Below are positions 22,289 to 35,056 of a stretch of DNA of 64,000 bases, piece after piece. The notes under the pieces are model-generated. The model saw only the letters and a program-made list of their open reading frames with translations. It did no database searches and was not told where the DNA came from. How positions within the stretch are numbered: the stretch's first letter is position 1; each line of letters starts with the position of its first letter. The stretch lies in contig QCMG01000001.1 in the NCBI GenBank assembly GCA_003213955.1, positions 1 to 64,000 of the forward strand, written 5' to 3'. The DNA comes from Prochlorococcus sp. AG-418-M08 (lineage in GTDB: Bacteria > Cyanobacteriota > Cyanobacteriia > PCC-6307 > Cyanobiaceae). Both the position numbers and the translations under genes were made by a program.

Positions 22289-24052
22289 ATGACATCAACT
22301 ATTGAATGCAAAAATTTTCTTAGAAGTTTACAACTTTTAAATCTTTTTATAAAAATAGGAGTTCAAAATTTAATACTATGTCCAGGTAGTAGATCTGCTC
22401 CTCTTGCATTAGCTGCTGGAGAATTAAATAAATTAGGACTGGTAAATATTTTTAATTCAATAGATGAGAGGTCTGCAGGATTCCATTCTCTAGGGATTTC
22501 TGCTGCATCAGGTAATCTTTCTTTAGTTATTACCACTTCTGGAACTGCCGTAAGTAATTTATTGCCAGCAGCAGTTGAGGCAGACCGATCTTGTAAAGGC
22601 ATTATTTTTCTTACGGCTGATAGACCTTTAAGGTTAAAAGATTGTGGTGCTAATCAAACAGTAAATCAAGAAGATTTTTTGAGTTCAGTTTGCAGAAGAG
22701 TCTTAAATACAAATCTCAATGGAATTCATGAGACGGAAGATAGTGAAATTTTAAATTTAGTTCAAATCATCGAGAAAGAAATATCTACCTTCCCCGGTCC
22801 TATTCATTTAAATATTCCTATTGATAAGCCTCTAGATATTTCTTTCTCTAATAAAAAAAGTGCTCTAAAGGTGTTTGAGAGAATTTATTTAAAGAAAAAA
22901 TATGTCTTTCAAAAAAACGAAATAATATCTAATAAAAACAAATTCTTTGAAATTTCTAAAAGTTTAAATTTAGATGAATCAGGCATTATTTTAGTTGGCC
23001 CCTATCAAGGTTCTTTAAATGAGTTATCTTCTTTTAATAAATCTTTAGCGCAATTACAAGAAATTACTGGTTGGCCAGTATTTGCTGATCCTGTTTCAGG
23101 TGTTTATTCTCACTTGAGAGGGTTGGTTGTGAATTGGGAATTAATCTTAAGAAAAAATAATAATTTCATCAATTGTAAACAAATTATAAGGCTTGGTCCA
23201 ATGTCTTCCTCAATTGATTTAGAGAATTTTTTAACAATATTCAAAGGTATACAAATTCTTATTAAAGAAAAAAACATAAGAAAATTGGATCCTATAAAAA
23301 AATCATTTGAATATGAGTTTGGACTTTCTAAGTTTGTTAATCAATTATTAGAAGATTTATCAAGTAATCAAAAAAACAAAAAGTCTTTAACTTCCTTAGC
23401 CTTGGATCTAAAAGAGGAAGGTGAAAAAATAAAGAAAATCCTAAAAGATAAAATTTCAAAAAATAATCGAATAACTGAGTATAAGCTTGCCAATCTTGTA
23501 CCAAAAATTTGGCCAGCTAAAAATCCTATTATGCTTTCAGCGAGTAGCCCGATCAGAGATTGGCTTACATTCTCTGAAAATTGTACTTTAACAAGAAATT
23601 GTTTTAGCTTTAGAGGAGCTTCTGGAATTGACGGTACTTTATCACTTGCATTAGGAATATCTAGAATTAAAAATCCTCTACTTCTTGTCACTGGAGATTT
23701 GGCTTTTGTTCATGATATAAATGGATGGCTTACTGAAAATTCAATCGAATTGAATTTGACAATTCTTTTAATAAATAATAATGGAGGAAATATATTTAAC
23801 CGTCTTTATAAGAAAAATCTAAAAGAAGAGGAATTAAAAAAACTATTTCTTATGCCTAAAGAAATAAACTGGGAAAAACTCGCAGAAGGCTATCAAGTAA
23901 AATTTAAAAGTGTGACAAATTTTAAAAAATTACGAGAGGCATTCGAATGGAGTATTTCTATTCGGAAGTCTGCAATAATTAAAGTTGATATTGATCCAGA
24001 AAATGAAATTAATGAAAAAAATGCCTTACTAGAAAAAATAATTGGCAGTTAA
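22289..24052 (+). CDS. menD: 2-succinyl-5-enolpyruvyl-6-hydroxy-3-cyclohexene-1-carboxylate synthase
   Basis: 587-aa ThDP enzyme; [22 protein letters not shown]-like region, [12 protein letters not shown]. Confidence 0.95.
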   Translation: MTSTIECKNFLRSLQLLNLFIKIGVQNLILCPGSRSAPLALAAGELNKLGLVNIFNSIDERSAGFHSLGISAASGNLSLVITTSGTAVSNLLPAAVEADRSCKGIIFLTADRPLRLKDCGANQTVNQEDFLSSVCRRVLNTNLNGIHETEDSEILNLVQIIEKEISTFPGPIHLNIPIDKPLDISFSNKKSALKVFERIYLKKKYVFQKNEIISNKNKFFEISKSLNLDESGIILVGPYQGSLNELSSFNKSLAQLQEITGWPVFADPVSGVYSHLRGLVVNWELILRKNNNFINCKQIIRLGPMSSSIDLENFLTIFKGIQILIKEKNIRKLDPIKKSFEYEFGLSKFVNQLLEDLSSNQKNKKSLTSLALDLKEEGEKIKKILKDKISKNNRITEYKLANLVPKIWPAKNPIMLSASSPIRDWLTFSENCTLTRNCFSFRGASGIDGTLSLALGISRIKNPLLLVTGDLAFVHDINGWLTENSIELNLTILLINNNGGNIFNRLYKKNLKEEELKKLFLMPKEINWEKLAEGYQVKFKSVTNFKKLREAFEWSISIRKSAIIKVDIDPENEINEKNALLEKIIGS

Positions 24053-24085
24053 AAAATTTTTTCAATTTTAAAATAATTAGGATTC

Positions 24086-24943
24086 ATGAAAGTATTACCT
24101 GGAAAAAAAACCTTAAATTGGTCACAATATAGATCTTATGAGGATATTTTGTTTCATAAATCAGATGAGGGCATTGCGCGAATCGCAATTAATCGACCTG
24201 AGAAAAGAAATGCATTCAGACCTCAAACTGTTGATGAGCTTATTGAAGCATTTAATATTGTGAGAAATGATGAAAGTATTGGAGTAGTTCTTTTTACTGG
24301 AGCGGGCCCTGATAAGAAAGGCATTTATTCTTTTTGCTCTGGAGGAGATCAGAGTGTTAGAGGTGAAAATGGATATACAAATGATAAAGGGAAGCAAAGA
24401 TTAAATGTACTAGAATTACAAAGATTAATAAGAAGCTTGCCCAAAGTGGTTATTGCATTAGTTCCAGGTTTCGCCATTGGAGGAGGTCAGGTTCTTCATT
24501 TGATTTGTGATCTTAGTATCGCCTCAGAAAATGCAATATTTGGTCAAACTGGCCCAAGAGTTGGTAGCTTTGATGCAGGATTTGGTTCTAGTTATTTGGC
24601 TAGACTTGTTGGTCAAAGAAAAGCGAAGGAAATTTGGTTTTTATGTAGAAAATATAATTCTAAGGAGGCACTAGAAATGGGCTTGATAAATGCAATTACA
24701 AAGATTGAAGAATTAGAAGCTGAGGGTGTAATGTGGGCAAGAGAGATTTTACGAAATAGTCCAACTGCTATTCGTATTCTTAAAGCTTCATTCAATGCCG
24801 AGAATGATGGAATTGCTGGTATTCAAGAATTATCTGGATACACAACCCAATTATTTTATTCGACTAAAGAAGCTCAAGAAGGAAGAGATGCCTTCCTAGA
24901 GAAAAGGCCACCTGATTTTTCTGATTATGGGTGGACTCCTTAA
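24086..24943 (+). CDS. menB: 1,4-dihydroxy-2-naphthoyl-CoA synthase
   Basis: Crotonase fold; [32 protein letters not shown]; adjacent to menD. Confidence 0.95.
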   Translation: MKVLPGKKTLNWSQYRSYEDILFHKSDEGIARIAINRPEKRNAFRPQTVDELIEAFNIVRNDESIGVVLFTGAGPDKKGIYSFCSGGDQSVRGENGYTNDKGKQRLNVLELQRLIRSLPKVVIALVPGFAIGGGQVLHLICDLSIASENAIFGQTGPRVGSFDAGFGSSYLARLVGQRKAKEIWFLCRKYNSKEALEMGLINAITKIEELEAEGVMWAREILRNSPTAIRILKASFNAENDGIAGIQELSGYTTQLFYSTKEAQEGRDAFLEKRPPDFSDYGWTP

Positions 24944-24990
24944 TAGCTAAATTTCTCATCAAAAGCACTTTTCATAATAATTATCAATCA

Positions 24991-26442
24991 ATGAGAATTC
25001 TTCTTGCCGCTGCTGAATGCGCTCCAATGATTAAAGTTGGAGGGATGGGAGATGTCGTTGGCTCGTTACCGCCATCATTGATAAAACTTGGTCACGATGT
25101 AAGGGTAATAATTCCAGGGTATGGCAAATTGTGGAACTTACTAGAAGTATCAAGTGAGCCAGTTTTTAGAGCCAATACAATGGGAAACGATTTCTCAGTA
25201 TATGAAGCAAAACATCCGATACACAACTACACAATTTACTTAGTGGGACATCCAACTTTTGATTCGGGACAGATATATGGTGGAGAAGATGAGGACTGGC
25301 GCTTTACATTTTTTGCTAGCGCTACTGCAGAATTTTCTTGGAATTGTTGGAAGCCTCAAGTCCTACATTGTCATGATTGGCATACTGGAATGATTCCCGT
25401 ATGGATGCATCAAGATCCTGAAGTAAGCACTGTTTTTACAATACATAATTTAAAATATCAGGGACCTTGGAGATGGAAACTCGAAAAAATGACATGGTGC
25501 CCATGGTATATGCATGGTGACCATACTATGGCAGCTGCTATGTTATATGCAGACAGGGTTAATGCTGTTTCTCCTACATACGCGGATGAGATAAAAACTC
25601 ATGAGTATGGGGAAAGCCTTGAAGGATTATTGAATTATATTTCTGGGAAATTAAGAGGCATCCTAAACGGAATTGACCTAAATGAATGGGATCCTGATAA
25701 AGATCAAGTTTTACCTGCACAGTTCAATATTAAAAATTTGGAAAGAAGATCAGAAAATAAGGCAATTCTTCAGAAAGAAATGGGACTTGAGGTTAATAGT
25801 AAAAAGTATCTTTTAGGAATGGTGAGTAGATTAGTTGATCAAAAAGGGGTTGATTTGGTTTTACAAGTTTCCAGAAGATTACTTTCTTATACAGATTCTC
25901 AAATAGCTATTTTAGGTACAGGAGATAAATATTTAGAATCTGGATTATGGCAATTGGCCTTAGATAACCCTGGAAGATTCTCGGTGTTTCTTACATATGA
26001 TGATTCTTTATCAAGGCTTATATATGGAGGATCTGATGCATTCTTGATGCCCAGCAGATTCGAACCATGCGGCATAAGTCAATTACTCGCAATGCGGTAT
26101 GGATCAATTCCAATAGTAAGAAGAGTTGGAGGACTGGTTGATACTGTTTTGCCTCATGATCCAGAGAACAATAGTGGTACAGGATTCTGCTTTGATCGTT
26201 TCGAACCGATTGACTTTTATACCGCACTAGTAAGATCCTGGGAGGCATTTAGGCATAAAGATAGTTGGAAATCCTTACAACTCAGAGCTATGAGTCAAGA
26301 ATTTAGTTGGCAGAGATCAGCACTAGAATATGAACTGATGTACAAAGATGTATGTGGAATTAAGGAGCCATCACCAGACATTGCTGAAATTGAAAAGTTT
26401 TCTTATGGTCAATCTGCTGATCCATCTCTTAAAAAAATATGA
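24991..26442 (+). CDS. glgA: Glycogen synthase (GT5)
   Basis: [22 protein letters not shown] (KxGG motif); [21 protein letters not shown]. The ORF track starts at 24931, but the ATG at 24991 avoids overlap with menB and fits the family. Confidence 0.95.
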   Translation: MRILLAAAECAPMIKVGGMGDVVGSLPPSLIKLGHDVRVIIPGYGKLWNLLEVSSEPVFRANTMGNDFSVYEAKHPIHNYTIYLVGHPTFDSGQIYGGEDEDWRFTFFASATAEFSWNCWKPQVLHCHDWHTGMIPVWMHQDPEVSTVFTIHNLKYQGPWRWKLEKMTWCPWYMHGDHTMAAAMLYADRVNAVSPTYADEIKTHEYGESLEGLLNYISGKLRGILNGIDLNEWDPDKDQVLPAQFNIKNLERRSENKAILQKEMGLEVNSKKYLLGMVSRLVDQKGVDLVLQVSRRLLSYTDSQIAILGTGDKYLESGLWQLALDNPGRFSVFLTYDDSLSRLIYGGSDAFLMPSRFEPCGISQLLAMRYGSIPIVRRVGGLVDTVLPHDPENNSGTGFCFDRFEPIDFYTALVRSWEAFRHKDSWKSLQLRAMSQEFSWQRSALEYELMYKDVCGIKEPSPDIAEIEKFSYGQSADPSLKKI

Positions 26443-26453
26443 TCTAAGTTTTA

Positions 26454-27824
26454 ATGTATTTTTCTGTATCTGATTTAAATAAGATTTTAGGAAATATAAA
26501 CAATTGGGAGAGTCTCACAAATCAATTTCAAACTTTTAAAAATATAAGCTTAGACAGCAGAACTATTGTAAATGAAGACTTATTTATCGCCATAAAAGGT
26601 ACAAATTTTGATGGACATGATTTTCTAAATGAGGTAATAAAAAAAGGAGGAAAAGCAGTTGTAATTGAAGATGGGAAGCAGAATTTATTACCTAATGCGT
26701 TTCCTTTTTGGACAGTCCCAGATACTTTAGAAGCTTTTCAGAAATTAGCATTATATAAAAGAAGAAAATTAAATATACCTGTTGTAGGAATTACAGGGTC
26801 AGTGGGTAAAACAACTACAAAAGAAATGATGGGAGAGGTTTTAAAGCAATTAGGTAAAATAAAATTTACAAAATTAAATTTTAATAATGAAATTGGGGTA
26901 GGTCTGACCATACTTGATACTGATCCGAAAGATAAAATTTTAATACTCGAGATGGGAATGAGAGGTCTTGGACAGATTGAAAACTTGTCCAAATTTTCTG
27001 AACCTGATATTGCAGTTATTACAAATATTGGAAGTTCTCATATTGGAATACTTGGCTCTAAAGAAAAAATTACCTATGCAAAGTGTGAAATAACCAAACA
27101 TTTAAACCCAAAGGGCGTTGTAATTATTCCAGCGAACGATTTGTTCTTGGAGGAAACTTTAAGAAAAACTTGGAATGGAAGAATTATTAAAGTAGAACTT
27201 TTAGATATAAATCAAAAAGGTCAGAATATTAATAAAAATAATTTACAGGGATTTTTTAGTAGATCTAGTAATTCAATAATAATAGAAGATAATATCTTTC
27301 AAATTTCTTTCCAAGGTTTTCATAATGCATTTAATTTTTTATTAGTTTATGCGGTTGCAAAAGAGTTTGGAATTGAATTCAAAAATACAAATAAATTTAA
27401 TTTTGTCAGTTTAGATGGAAGGAATAAAATTCTTAAATCAAAAAAGACCACGATATTTGATGAGACTTATAATGCTTCACCTGAATCTGTAAAAGCATGT
27501 ATAAATAATTTATTGGATAGTCCTAATAATCATTTTCTAATTTTTGGAAGTATGCAGGAATTAGGCTCTGAAAGTAAAAAATATCATAAAGATATTTTTG
27601 ATTTTATAAATAGATCAGATATAAAGAAATGTTTTTTTATATGTGATAGAAATGATCAAATATATTATGCAGATTATTTAAAAAAAAGTACGAAATTCTT
27701 ATTCTTTAATGAGATTAACAAAGTTGGCGAAACAATAAATAAACTAACAAAGCACGGCGATTTCATCCTTATAAAAGGGAGCCGTAGTTGGCAACTTGAG
27801 AAAATTATTAAATCAATTGATTAA
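26454..27824 (+). CDS. murF: UDP-N-acetylmuramoyl-tripeptide--D-alanyl-D-alanine ligase
   Basis: [36 protein letters not shown]. Confidence 0.94.
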   Translation: MYFSVSDLNKILGNINNWESLTNQFQTFKNISLDSRTIVNEDLFIAIKGTNFDGHDFLNEVIKKGGKAVVIEDGKQNLLPNAFPFWTVPDTLEAFQKLALYKRRKLNIPVVGITGSVGKTTTKEMMGEVLKQLGKIKFTKLNFNNEIGVGLTILDTDPKDKILILEMGMRGLGQIENLSKFSEPDIAVITNIGSSHIGILGSKEKITYAKCEITKHLNPKGVVIIPANDLFLEETLRKTWNGRIIKVELLDINQKGQNINKNNLQGFFSRSSNSIIIEDNIFQISFQGFHNAFNFLLVYAVAKEFGIEFKNTNKFNFVSLDGRNKILKSKKTTIFDETYNASPESVKACINNLLDSPNNHFLIFGSMQELGSESKKYHKDIFDFINRSDIKKCFFICDRNDQIYYADYLKKSTKFLFFNEINKVGETINKLTKHGDFILIKGSRSWQLEKIIKSID

Positions 27825-29176
27825 TCTCTTGATTTATTTTTTTTCCAATTTTCAATATTTACCTGTTTGCTTCTAGCAATAGCTAAAGAATTATTTCTAG
27901 AGTCTTTTGTAATTACTGAGCCTGCGCCTGTAGTTACTGAGTCACCAAGATTAATTGGGGCTATTAATACTGTATTCGCACCAATACTAGAGTTTTTACC
28001 AATGTTAGTTGGATATTTCTTAATGCCATCAAAATTAGCGGTAATAGTTCCTGCTCCTATATTGGTATATTCCCCAACTTTAGAATCGCCAATATAACTT
28101 AGATGGTTAATTTTAACTTCCTCATTTATTTTGCTATTTTTTATCTCAACAAAATTACCAATTTTGCTTTGAGATGATATTTCAGAATTTGGTCTTATAT
28201 GACTATAAGGACCAATTTTTACATGGTCCATAATTTTGGAATTGAAAATTGTTGAATTTATTATTTCGCAATTATCATTTATAATCGTATCCTTTATGAA
28301 AGCATTAGGGCCAATTTTACAATTATTGGAAATTTTAGACTTTCCTCTTATATGCGTGTTGGCTTCAATTATTACATCCATCCCTATTTTTGATTCTTCA
28401 CTTATTGTGCAAGTTGATGGGTTAATAAAAGTTACTCCTCCCATCATATGTTTTTCTTTAATTAAGTTTTGAATAGTTTCTTCGCATTCCGATAATTGAA
28501 CTCTATTATTGATGCCTTGAAGTTCTCTATCATCTTTAACTTCAAAGCTGTAAGATTTCTTTAACAAAGAGATAGTGTCTGTAAGATAAACTTCTTTTTG
28601 TTTATTTTTATTTTTTAAATCATTAATAATCTTCGATAAACTTTCCCATCTAAAGCAATAGATTCCTGCATTTGTCAATAGATTTAGACTTTCATTTTTA
28701 TTGCAATCCTTTTCTTCGACGATTCTTTCAATTAAATTATCTTGAGTAAATACTCTTCCATATCCATAAGGATTTTCTTTCTTAGTAGTTATCAATGAGA
28801 CATCTGCTGTTTTTGAGTCATGAAAGTTAATTAGTTTTTTCAAAGTTTCAGCTTTGATAAGTGGCACATCTCCATTGAGAACCATCAATTTACCTTCATG
28901 TTTTTTTACCTGTTTAGAAAGAACTTGTATGGCATGTCCGGTTCCATTCTGTGGATTTTGCACGATAAAGTGAATGTCTTTATTTTTAAGTACCGAATCT
29001 TCTACTACCTTTGATTTGTGACCTACTATTATATATATCTTATTTGGGTTTAATTTCATACAAGAATCTATAACTCTTTGAAGAAGTGTTTTGCCAGATA
29101 ATTGATGTAACACTTTAGGAATCGAGCTCGCCATCCTAGACCCTTTACCCGCAGCTAAGATCGCAACTGTTAACAT
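27821..29176 (-). CDS. glmU: Bifunctional GlcNAc-1-P uridyltransferase / GlcN-1-P acetyltransferase
   Basis: [20 protein letters not shown] plus C-terminal left-handed beta-helix hexapeptides. Confidence 0.96.
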   Translation of the reverse strand: MLTVAILAAGKGSRMASSIPKVLHQLSGKTLLQRVIDSCMKLNPNKIYIIVGHKSKVVEDSVLKNKDIHFIVQNPQNGTGHAIQVLSKQVKKHEGKLMVLNGDVPLIKAETLKKLINFHDSKTADVSLITTKKENPYGYGRVFTQDNLIERIVEEKDCNKNESLNLLTNAGIYCFRWESLSKIINDLKNKNKQKEVYLTDTISLLKKSYSFEVKDDRELQGINNRVQLSECEETIQNLIKEKHMMGGVTFINPSTCTISEESKIGMDVIIEANTHIRGKSKISNNCKIGPNAFIKDTIINDNCEIINSTIFNSKIMDHVKIGPYSHIRPNSEISSQSKIGNFVEIKNSKINEEVKINHLSYIGDSKVGEYTNIGAGTITANFDGIKKYPTNIGKNSSIGANTVLIAPINLGDSVTTGAGSVITKDSRNNSLAIARSKQVNIENWKKNKSRD

Positions 29177-29216
29177 ATTTATTGAGATATTTTATTTAAA
29201 TTTTACTGTTTAAGGT

Positions 29217-30107
29217 CTATTTCGTCATTCCCCATTTTTCTCTCCATTTTTTTGAAGTCTTTAGATTAGATAATAATTGCTCCTGTACTCTTTTCTTTAT
29301 GATGTCATTCGCATTTGAATTTAAATTAGGATCACGATATGGAATACTAGCTTTACTCAATAGGTGTTCCTCTTCCATTAAAGATAATTTTTCAAAGAAT
29401 AAATTTCTTTTTAAACTTTCTTCATCAATTTTTTTTATTGCAATTGTGCCATTACTCCATGAATTATTTGAAATTTTGTTTGGCTTTAAATTAAAAATAT
29501 ACAAACCAAACCCTCTTAAGGTTTTTCGTATTGCAGCTGAAGAAGTGTAGGTTATTAAATATCCATTATTACTTAGTCTTTCAGTCACTTTTTCTAGAAA
29601 TTCAACTGACCAAAGTTGAGGACATTTTTGAGGAGAAAATCCATCTAAATAAATTAAATCAAATTTTGTATTTGCAGGAATATTATTAATTCTTTCTCTA
29701 GCATCACCCCATAAAATTTCACATTCAAAAAATTTATCTTTATATACATAATTTTTACATAATGATTCTAATATTTTTAAAACTTTAAGATCCCATAGGT
29801 TTTGAAATAATTTATTTCTCAGAGAATATTCCAGAGGTTTCTTATCAATTTCTAAAGCATACCAGTTTAAAAAAGAGTTTTGTCTAATTAGATTACTAAA
29901 TAATGAGGCTGAATTATATCCCAGACCAAAGCAAATATCTAAAACATTTAGAGACTTACCCTTAAATCTTTTTAAATCGGAAGGGTTGATGAATTTAATT
30001 TCAGTTTCTTTAAAAGCACCTTCAAGACTATGAAAATTCTCTTGAAAAAAAAGACTCCTTAGAGTGATACTTCCGTCCCTAGTTAAAACCTCTTTTAATT
30101 CTGACAA
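29217..30107 (-). CDS. MnmD-like (MnmC methyltransferase domain, DUF752) tRNA wobble-uridine methyltransferase family
   Basis: VLDICFGLGYNSASL SAM motif; FDLIYLDGFSPQKCPQLWS. Confidence 0.82.
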   Translation of the reverse strand: MSELKEVLTRDGSITLRSLFFQENFHSLEGAFKETEIKFINPSDLKRFKGKSLNVLDICFGLGYNSASLFSNLIRQNSFLNWYALEIDKKPLEYSLRNKLFQNLWDLKVLKILESLCKNYVYKDKFFECEILWGDARERINNIPANTKFDLIYLDGFSPQKCPQLWSVEFLEKVTERLSNNGYLITYTSSAAIRKTLRGFGLYIFNLKPNKISNNSWSNGTIAIKKIDEESLKRNLFFEKLSLMEEEHLLSKASIPYRDPNLNSNANDIIKKRVQEQLLSNLKTSKKWREKWGMTK

Positions 30108-30120
30108 GAATATTATTGGA

Positions 30121-31437
30121 TTAATTAATTAATTTTTCGAGATCATTCCAAAAAGTTGGATAGGATACATTAGATGCTTCTGCTCTTGCAATCTTAGTGG
30201 AGCCCTTTGCTAAAAGTGAAGCTATAGCAAGGCTCATTGAGACCCGATGGTCAGTCTCGCTGTCAACTTCAGCAGAATGAAACTTAGACCCGCCAGTAAT
30301 TATTAAACCATTTTCTTTTTCTATTATGTTCGCACCAAATTTTTTAAGTTGTCTTGCCATAACTTTTAATCGGTCTGTTTCTTTAACTCTTAATTCTTTT
30401 GCATCTTTAATTTCTGAAACTCCATCACAAAAACAAGCTGCTACTGTGAGTATTGGAATTTCATCGATTAGTTTGGGAAGAATGTCACCCTCTATTTTAA
30501 ATGGTTCCAAATTATTTACGTATTTTATATTTATAGAACCTATTGGTTCTCCTGCAATAGTAGATTTTTCTACTATTTTATAATCGCACCCCATTTGGTC
30601 CATTACATTTAATATCCCTGTTCTTGTTGGATTCAATCCTACATTTTTAACAAGAATTTCAGATTCTGGCACTATAGAGGCCGCAATCATCCAAAAAGAT
30701 GCTGAACTAATATCACCAGGTATGAGTATATTTTGGCCTATTAGTTTATTGCCTGATTTTATTACTATATTTCTTCCATATTCTCCTCTTATTTTTACAT
30801 CAGCCCCGAATGCTTTAAGCATCCTTTCAGTATGATCTCGAGAGGATGCGGGTTCAATAACTGAAGTAGTCCCAGATGCATTTAAACCTGCTAATAAGAT
30901 TGCAGACTTAACTTGAGCACTTGCTACTGGAGTTCCAATCACACAACCCTTAAGTTTGTTCCCAGTGATAGAAATTGGAGCTTTTGTGCCATTTTCTCTT
31001 CCATGAATCTCTCCTCCCATTTGTGATAACGGCTTGCTAACTCTTCCCATTGGTCTCTCATTAAGAGAGTTGTCTCCAGTTAAAATAAAATTCCTACCTT
31101 TTTGTCCAGCCAAAAGCCCCATTAATAATCGCATTGTGGTGCCAGAATTGCCACAATTAAGTATTTCCTTAGGTTCTAAAAATCCATCGAGACCTAGCCC
31201 TTTTATTGTAAAAGGCTGATCCTTTTTGATATCAGGAATACATACACCCAATTTTCTTAGACAATTAGCAGTTGAAAGTGGATCTTCAGAATATAAAAAA
31301 CCTTCAATATTTGTTTCACCTTCAGCAATACTTCCAATAATCAAAGATCTGTGGGAGATTGATTTATCTCCAGGTACTTTTATTGTTCCTTGTAAACTGC
31401 CCCCACCTTTAACGGTGCGGTTATGATTAGTATTCAA
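30121..31437 (-). CDS. aroA: 3-phosphoshikimate 1-carboxyvinyltransferase (EPSP synthase)
   Basis: [38 protein letters not shown]. Confidence 0.97.
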   Translation of the reverse strand: MNTNHNRTVKGGGSLQGTIKVPGDKSISHRSLIIGSIAEGETNIEGFLYSEDPLSTANCLRKLGVCIPDIKKDQPFTIKGLGLDGFLEPKEILNCGNSGTTMRLLMGLLAGQKGRNFILTGDNSLNERPMGRVSKPLSQMGGEIHGRENGTKAPISITGNKLKGCVIGTPVASAQVKSAILLAGLNASGTTSVIEPASSRDHTERMLKAFGADVKIRGEYGRNIVIKSGNKLIGQNILIPGDISSASFWMIAASIVPESEILVKNVGLNPTRTGILNVMDQMGCDYKIVEKSTIAGEPIGSINIKYVNNLEPFKIEGDILPKLIDEIPILTVAACFCDGVSEIKDAKELRVKETDRLKVMARQLKKFGANIIEKENGLIITGGSKFHSAEVDSETDHRVSMSLAIASLLAKGSTKIARAEASNVSYPTFWNDLEKLIN

Positions 31438-31563
31438 ATTAATAAATTGGTTTGATTTTTATAAAATTTTTCTTAGGTATATAGTATCAATAAGTTTGTT
31501 TTTAAAAAAAATTATTCAAAGTTAAGTAACTGTTTTCTATAATAGTTTTAAAATTGGTATCGA

Positions 31564-32295
31564 ATTATCAACCTTTCCTACTACCATGTTGCAGATGATG
31601 TTCCAGAAACCGATTCTGATATTGCTGTTGTTATTGATGTTTTAAGAGCTACAACAACAATTTCTTGGGCATTGAAAAACGGTGCAGATTCAATTCAAGT
31701 TTTTTCTGATTTAAATTTACTTAAGAAAACTGCTAAAGAGTGGGATGCTGATAAAAGATTAATGCTTGCTGAAAGAGGGGGGAAGAAAATTGATGGTTTT
31801 GATTTGGGTAATTCTCCATTAGCTGTAACTAAAGAGAAAGTTCAGGGTAAAAGGTTATTTATGAGCACAACAAATGGTACAAAATCATTAAAAAAAGTTC
31901 AAAATGTAAAATATTTATTTGCAATGGCTCTCCCAAATAGAAAAGTAGTTGCTGAAAGGATAATGTCTTTAAACAAGAAAAATGTATTTATACTTGGTAG
32001 TGGCTGGGAAGGCTCTTATTCTCTTGAAGATTCTTTAGCCGCAGGTGCATTAGCTTTATATATCAAAGAAAATTATAATTATGAAGTAAATATTTCTAAT
32101 GATGAAATGATGGCTTCTTTAGCTCTTTGGAATTCATGGAAGAATGATATTTTAGGATGTTTAAAAACTGCAACCCACGGCAAAAGATTGACTCTCCTAG
32201 GTGATTATGAAGATGATTTCAAGTGTTGTTCAGAACTTGATTGTTTAGATATTGTTCCTACTCAAGTTGAGAGAGGTGTGATCCGTGCCTCATAA
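31564..32295 (+). CDS. comB: 2-phosphosulfolactate phosphatase family (ComB); 5' end probably at a non-AUG codon (ATT 31564 or ATC 31567)
   Basis: The 207-aa track ORF begins at an internal TTG (31672), but homology-like sequence NLSYYHVADDVPETDSDIAVVIDVLRATTTISWAL continues upstream in frame to 31564; SSTNGT-like TTNGTKSL motif. Confidence 0.8.
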   Translation: MINLSYYHVADDVPETDSDIAVVIDVLRATTTISWALKNGADSIQVFSDLNLLKKTAKEWDADKRLMLAERGGKKIDGFDLGNSPLAVTKEKVQGKRLFMSTTNGTKSLKKVQNVKYLFAMALPNRKVVAERIMSLNKKNVFILGSGWEGSYSLEDSLAAGALALYIKENYNYEVNISNDEMMASLALWNSWKNDILGCLKTATHGKRLTLLGDYEDDFKCCSELDCLDIVPTQVERGVIRAS

Positions 32296-32325
32296 TTTGC
32301 AGATTTATTATGTTGGAGTAGTATC

Positions 32326-33153
32326 TTGACTGATTTTTTAGTTGCGGCTTTACAAATTACGAGTACTTCCAATATTGAAGCAAACTTTGCTGAAGCTGAG
32401 GAGCAGATTGAATTAGCCTCTAGAAGAGGGTCAGAATTAATTGGATTACCTGAAAATTTTGCATTTTTAGGAGAAGATCATGAAAAACTAAGTCTGGCTT
32501 CTGAATTATCAATAAAGTGTACTAATTTTTTAAAGACGATGTCCCAGCGATATCAAGTTTTTCTCTTAGGTGGAGGGTATCCGGTCCCTGCAGGAGATAA
32601 TCGTCATACTTTTAATAGATCAGCCCTTTTTGGAAAAGATGGACAGGTTTTAGCAAAATATGACAAAATCCACCTTTTTGATGTTGATTTGCCCGATGGA
32701 AATTTATATAAAGAGTCATCAACTATTTTATCTGGGAAGGAACATCCTCCGGTTATTGATGTACCTGGCCTTTGCAAGATAGGACTTTCTATTTGTTATG
32801 ATGTTAGATTTCCAGAACTATATAGAAACCTTTCTTCGAATGGTGCTGAACTTATTATGATTCCTGCGGCATTTACAGCTTTTACAGGAAAAGACCACTG
32901 GCAAATTTTACTTCAAGCAAGGGCGATAGAAAATACTGCTTATGTAGTAGCACCTGCTCAAACTGGTATTCACTACGGTAGAAGGCAAAGTCATGGACAT
33001 GCTATGGTTATAGACCCTTGGGGGACTGTTTTATCTGATGCTGGGAAAACACAGGGCGCAGCAATAGCTCCAGCGGATAAAGAAAGAGTAAAAAAGATAA
33101 GAGAGCAGATGCCAAGCTTAAAACATAGAAAAACGAAACTTTTCGCAGAATGA
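32326..33153 (+). CDS. Carbon-nitrogen hydrolase (nitrilase superfamily)
   Basis: Catalytic Glu in LPENF, Lys in YDKIHLFDVDLPDG, Cys in GLSICYDVRFPELYR; TTG start. Confidence 0.92.
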   Translation: MTDFLVAALQITSTSNIEANFAEAEEQIELASRRGSELIGLPENFAFLGEDHEKLSLASELSIKCTNFLKTMSQRYQVFLLGGGYPVPAGDNRHTFNRSALFGKDGQVLAKYDKIHLFDVDLPDGNLYKESSTILSGKEHPPVIDVPGLCKIGLSICYDVRFPELYRNLSSNGAELIMIPAAFTAFTGKDHWQILLQARAIENTAYVVAPAQTGIHYGRRQSHGHAMVIDPWGTVLSDAGKTQGAAIAPADKERVKKIREQMPSLKHRKTKLFAE

Positions 33154-34238
33154 TGTCAAAGTTTTTTTTTAATAAACTTTTTCGCTACTTATCAATATTT
33201 TTACTTTTTAATTTAGATATCTCTCCAGCAAGATCCTCTAGCGCACTAGCTGCATGGAGTTTAAATTCTAATGGAGTTTTAGAATTAAGAACTAAATCAA
33301 ATTCTAAATTAAAGGCCTACTTTCAAAAAGGAGGAAATACTTATGGGGATAGATTTTGGATAGATTTCCCTGGGGAACTTAAAAATCCAAGAACTATAAA
33401 AGGAAATGGTCCAATCAAAGAAATTAGATTGGGTAAACCAATTAAAGGAAAAACTAGATTAGTTGTCGAATTTTCTGCTGACAGTAATTTGAAACCTCTT
33501 AATTGGAGGTTAGAAGGTATAGATCAAAATAGATGGAGAATTAAATTATTTTCTTTACCAAGAAATTCATTAAAAAAAATTGGGGAAGGTCTCGTAACCA
33601 AATCTACTAATCTTAATGTTAATAAAAAGGCAATTAAAACAAGAAGTAGAAATTATGGGTTTATGCAATTACCAGATATTGAGAGAAATAAGTTTTCTGT
33701 TGTTATAGATCCAGGGCATGGGGGACCTGATCCTGGAGCAATCGGTATAGGTGGTTTAAGGGAAGCAGAAGTGGTACTCGATGTTTCTAAAAGAGTGAAA
33801 AATTTATTATCTGAAAAAGGTGTATACGTAAGAATGACTAGAAATAATGAAGTTGATTTGGATTTGTCTCCAAGAGTTTTAATAGCGAACAGAATTGATG
33901 CTGATATTTTTGTAAGCATTCATGCGAATGCATCAAAAGGTAAAAGGAGAGATATTAACGGATTAGAAACTTTTTATTATTCCGGCTGGAGGGGGAGATT
34001 ATTAGCAAAAAAAATTCAAAAACAAATACTTAAAGTTTCTCCTGGGAGTCCAGATAGAGGAGTAAGGCAGGGCAGATTCTTCGTTATTAAAAATACTAAA
34101 ATGCCTGCAGTTCTTGTAGAAATAGGTTTTTTAACAGGAAAATTAGATGCAAGAAGGCTTGAAAAATCTATCCATCGTAAGAGAATAGCTTACGCAATTA
34201 CAAAAGGTATTCTTGAATATCTTTCTAAGGCAGGGTGA
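33150..34238 (+). CDS. N-acetylmuramoyl-L-alanine amidase with N-terminal AMIN-like domain
   Basis: VVIDPGHGGPDPGAIG…REAEVVLDVSKRV; signal-peptide-like N-terminus. Confidence 0.93.
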   Translation: MMSKFFFNKLFRYLSIFLLFNLDISPARSSSALAAWSLNSNGVLELRTKSNSKLKAYFQKGGNTYGDRFWIDFPGELKNPRTIKGNGPIKEIRLGKPIKGKTRLVVEFSADSNLKPLNWRLEGIDQNRWRIKLFSLPRNSLKKIGEGLVTKSTNLNVNKKAIKTRSRNYGFMQLPDIERNKFSVVIDPGHGGPDPGAIGIGGLREAEVVLDVSKRVKNLLSEKGVYVRMTRNNEVDLDLSPRVLIANRIDADIFVSIHANASKGKRRDINGLETFYYSGWRGRLLAKKIQKQILKVSPGSPDRGVRQGRFFVIKNTKMPAVLVEIGFLTGKLDARRLEKSIHRKRIAYAITKGILEYLSKAG

Positions 34239-35029
34239 AACTTAAAATAGGGATTTTTGATAGTGGTATTGGAGGATTTACTATCCTCAAATCTTTACTG
34301 AAGACGCGTAGAGATCTTGAGATATTTTATTTGGCAGATACAAAAAGAGTGCCTTATGGAAATAAAGATTTCGAAGAAATAAGGTCTTTTGCAAAAGAAA
34401 TTTGTAATTGGTTTGAAGATAAGAATTTGGATGCATTATTAGTAGCTTGTAATACTACAAATGCATGCGCCTTTGATATTTTAGAAAACTATCTAAAGAT
34501 ACCTATTTTTGATCTAATTAATTCGGTTTCAGAAATAGTAACTAAAAAAAATATTGGTGTTTTGGCAACTCCCCTCACTATTAAAACCTCTTATTACAAA
34601 AAAATAATAGAAACCAAAATAGATAAGGTGAAAGTATTCCAGCAAGCATGTCCTGAATTTGTATCTGAGATAGAAAAAATCAAACCAAACTTTAATAAAT
34701 TAAATTATCTTTCGGATTTATATCTTAATCCTTTATTAAAAAAAGATGTTCAAGAAATAATACTAGGTTGTAGTCATTATCCTTTAGTTTATGATGTTTT
34801 AAAAAATAAAATGCCTTCAAATATAAGAATTATTGATCCTTCAGTTGCCTTAGTGAATAAATTTAATAATTCATTCTTAATTCCAAACAATGACAGCTGT
34901 AAGAGTATCTCTCAGGAAATTATAAAGTTCTATGCCACCTCTAAAAGCGGGGAATTTTCTAAAAAAGTAAAATATTGGTTGGAAATTAATAAAGAAATTA
35001 GGTCTGTTAACCTCCGAAGCAATGCTTGA
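34235..35029 (+). CDS. murI: Glutamate racemase
   Basis: IGIFDSGIGGFTILK; LVACNTTNA; LGCSHYPL; GTG start overlapping the upstream stop. Confidence 0.95.
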   Translation: MKLKIGIFDSGIGGFTILKSLLKTRRDLEIFYLADTKRVPYGNKDFEEIRSFAKEICNWFEDKNLDALLVACNTTNACAFDILENYLKIPIFDLINSVSEIVTKKNIGVLATPLTIKTSYYKKIIETKIDKVKVFQQACPEFVSEIEKIKPNFNKLNYLSDLYLNPLLKKDVQEIILGCSHYPLVYDVLKNKMPSNIRIIDPSVALVNKFNNSFLIPNNDSCKSISQEIIKFYATSKSGEFSKKVKYWLEINKEIRSVNLRSNA

Positions 35030-35056
35030 TTCTTTAGTATATGTAAGAGGTCAATC

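Noticed and set aside
22363-22602. Minus ORF within menD
   Set aside because: Antisense of conserved menD coding region.
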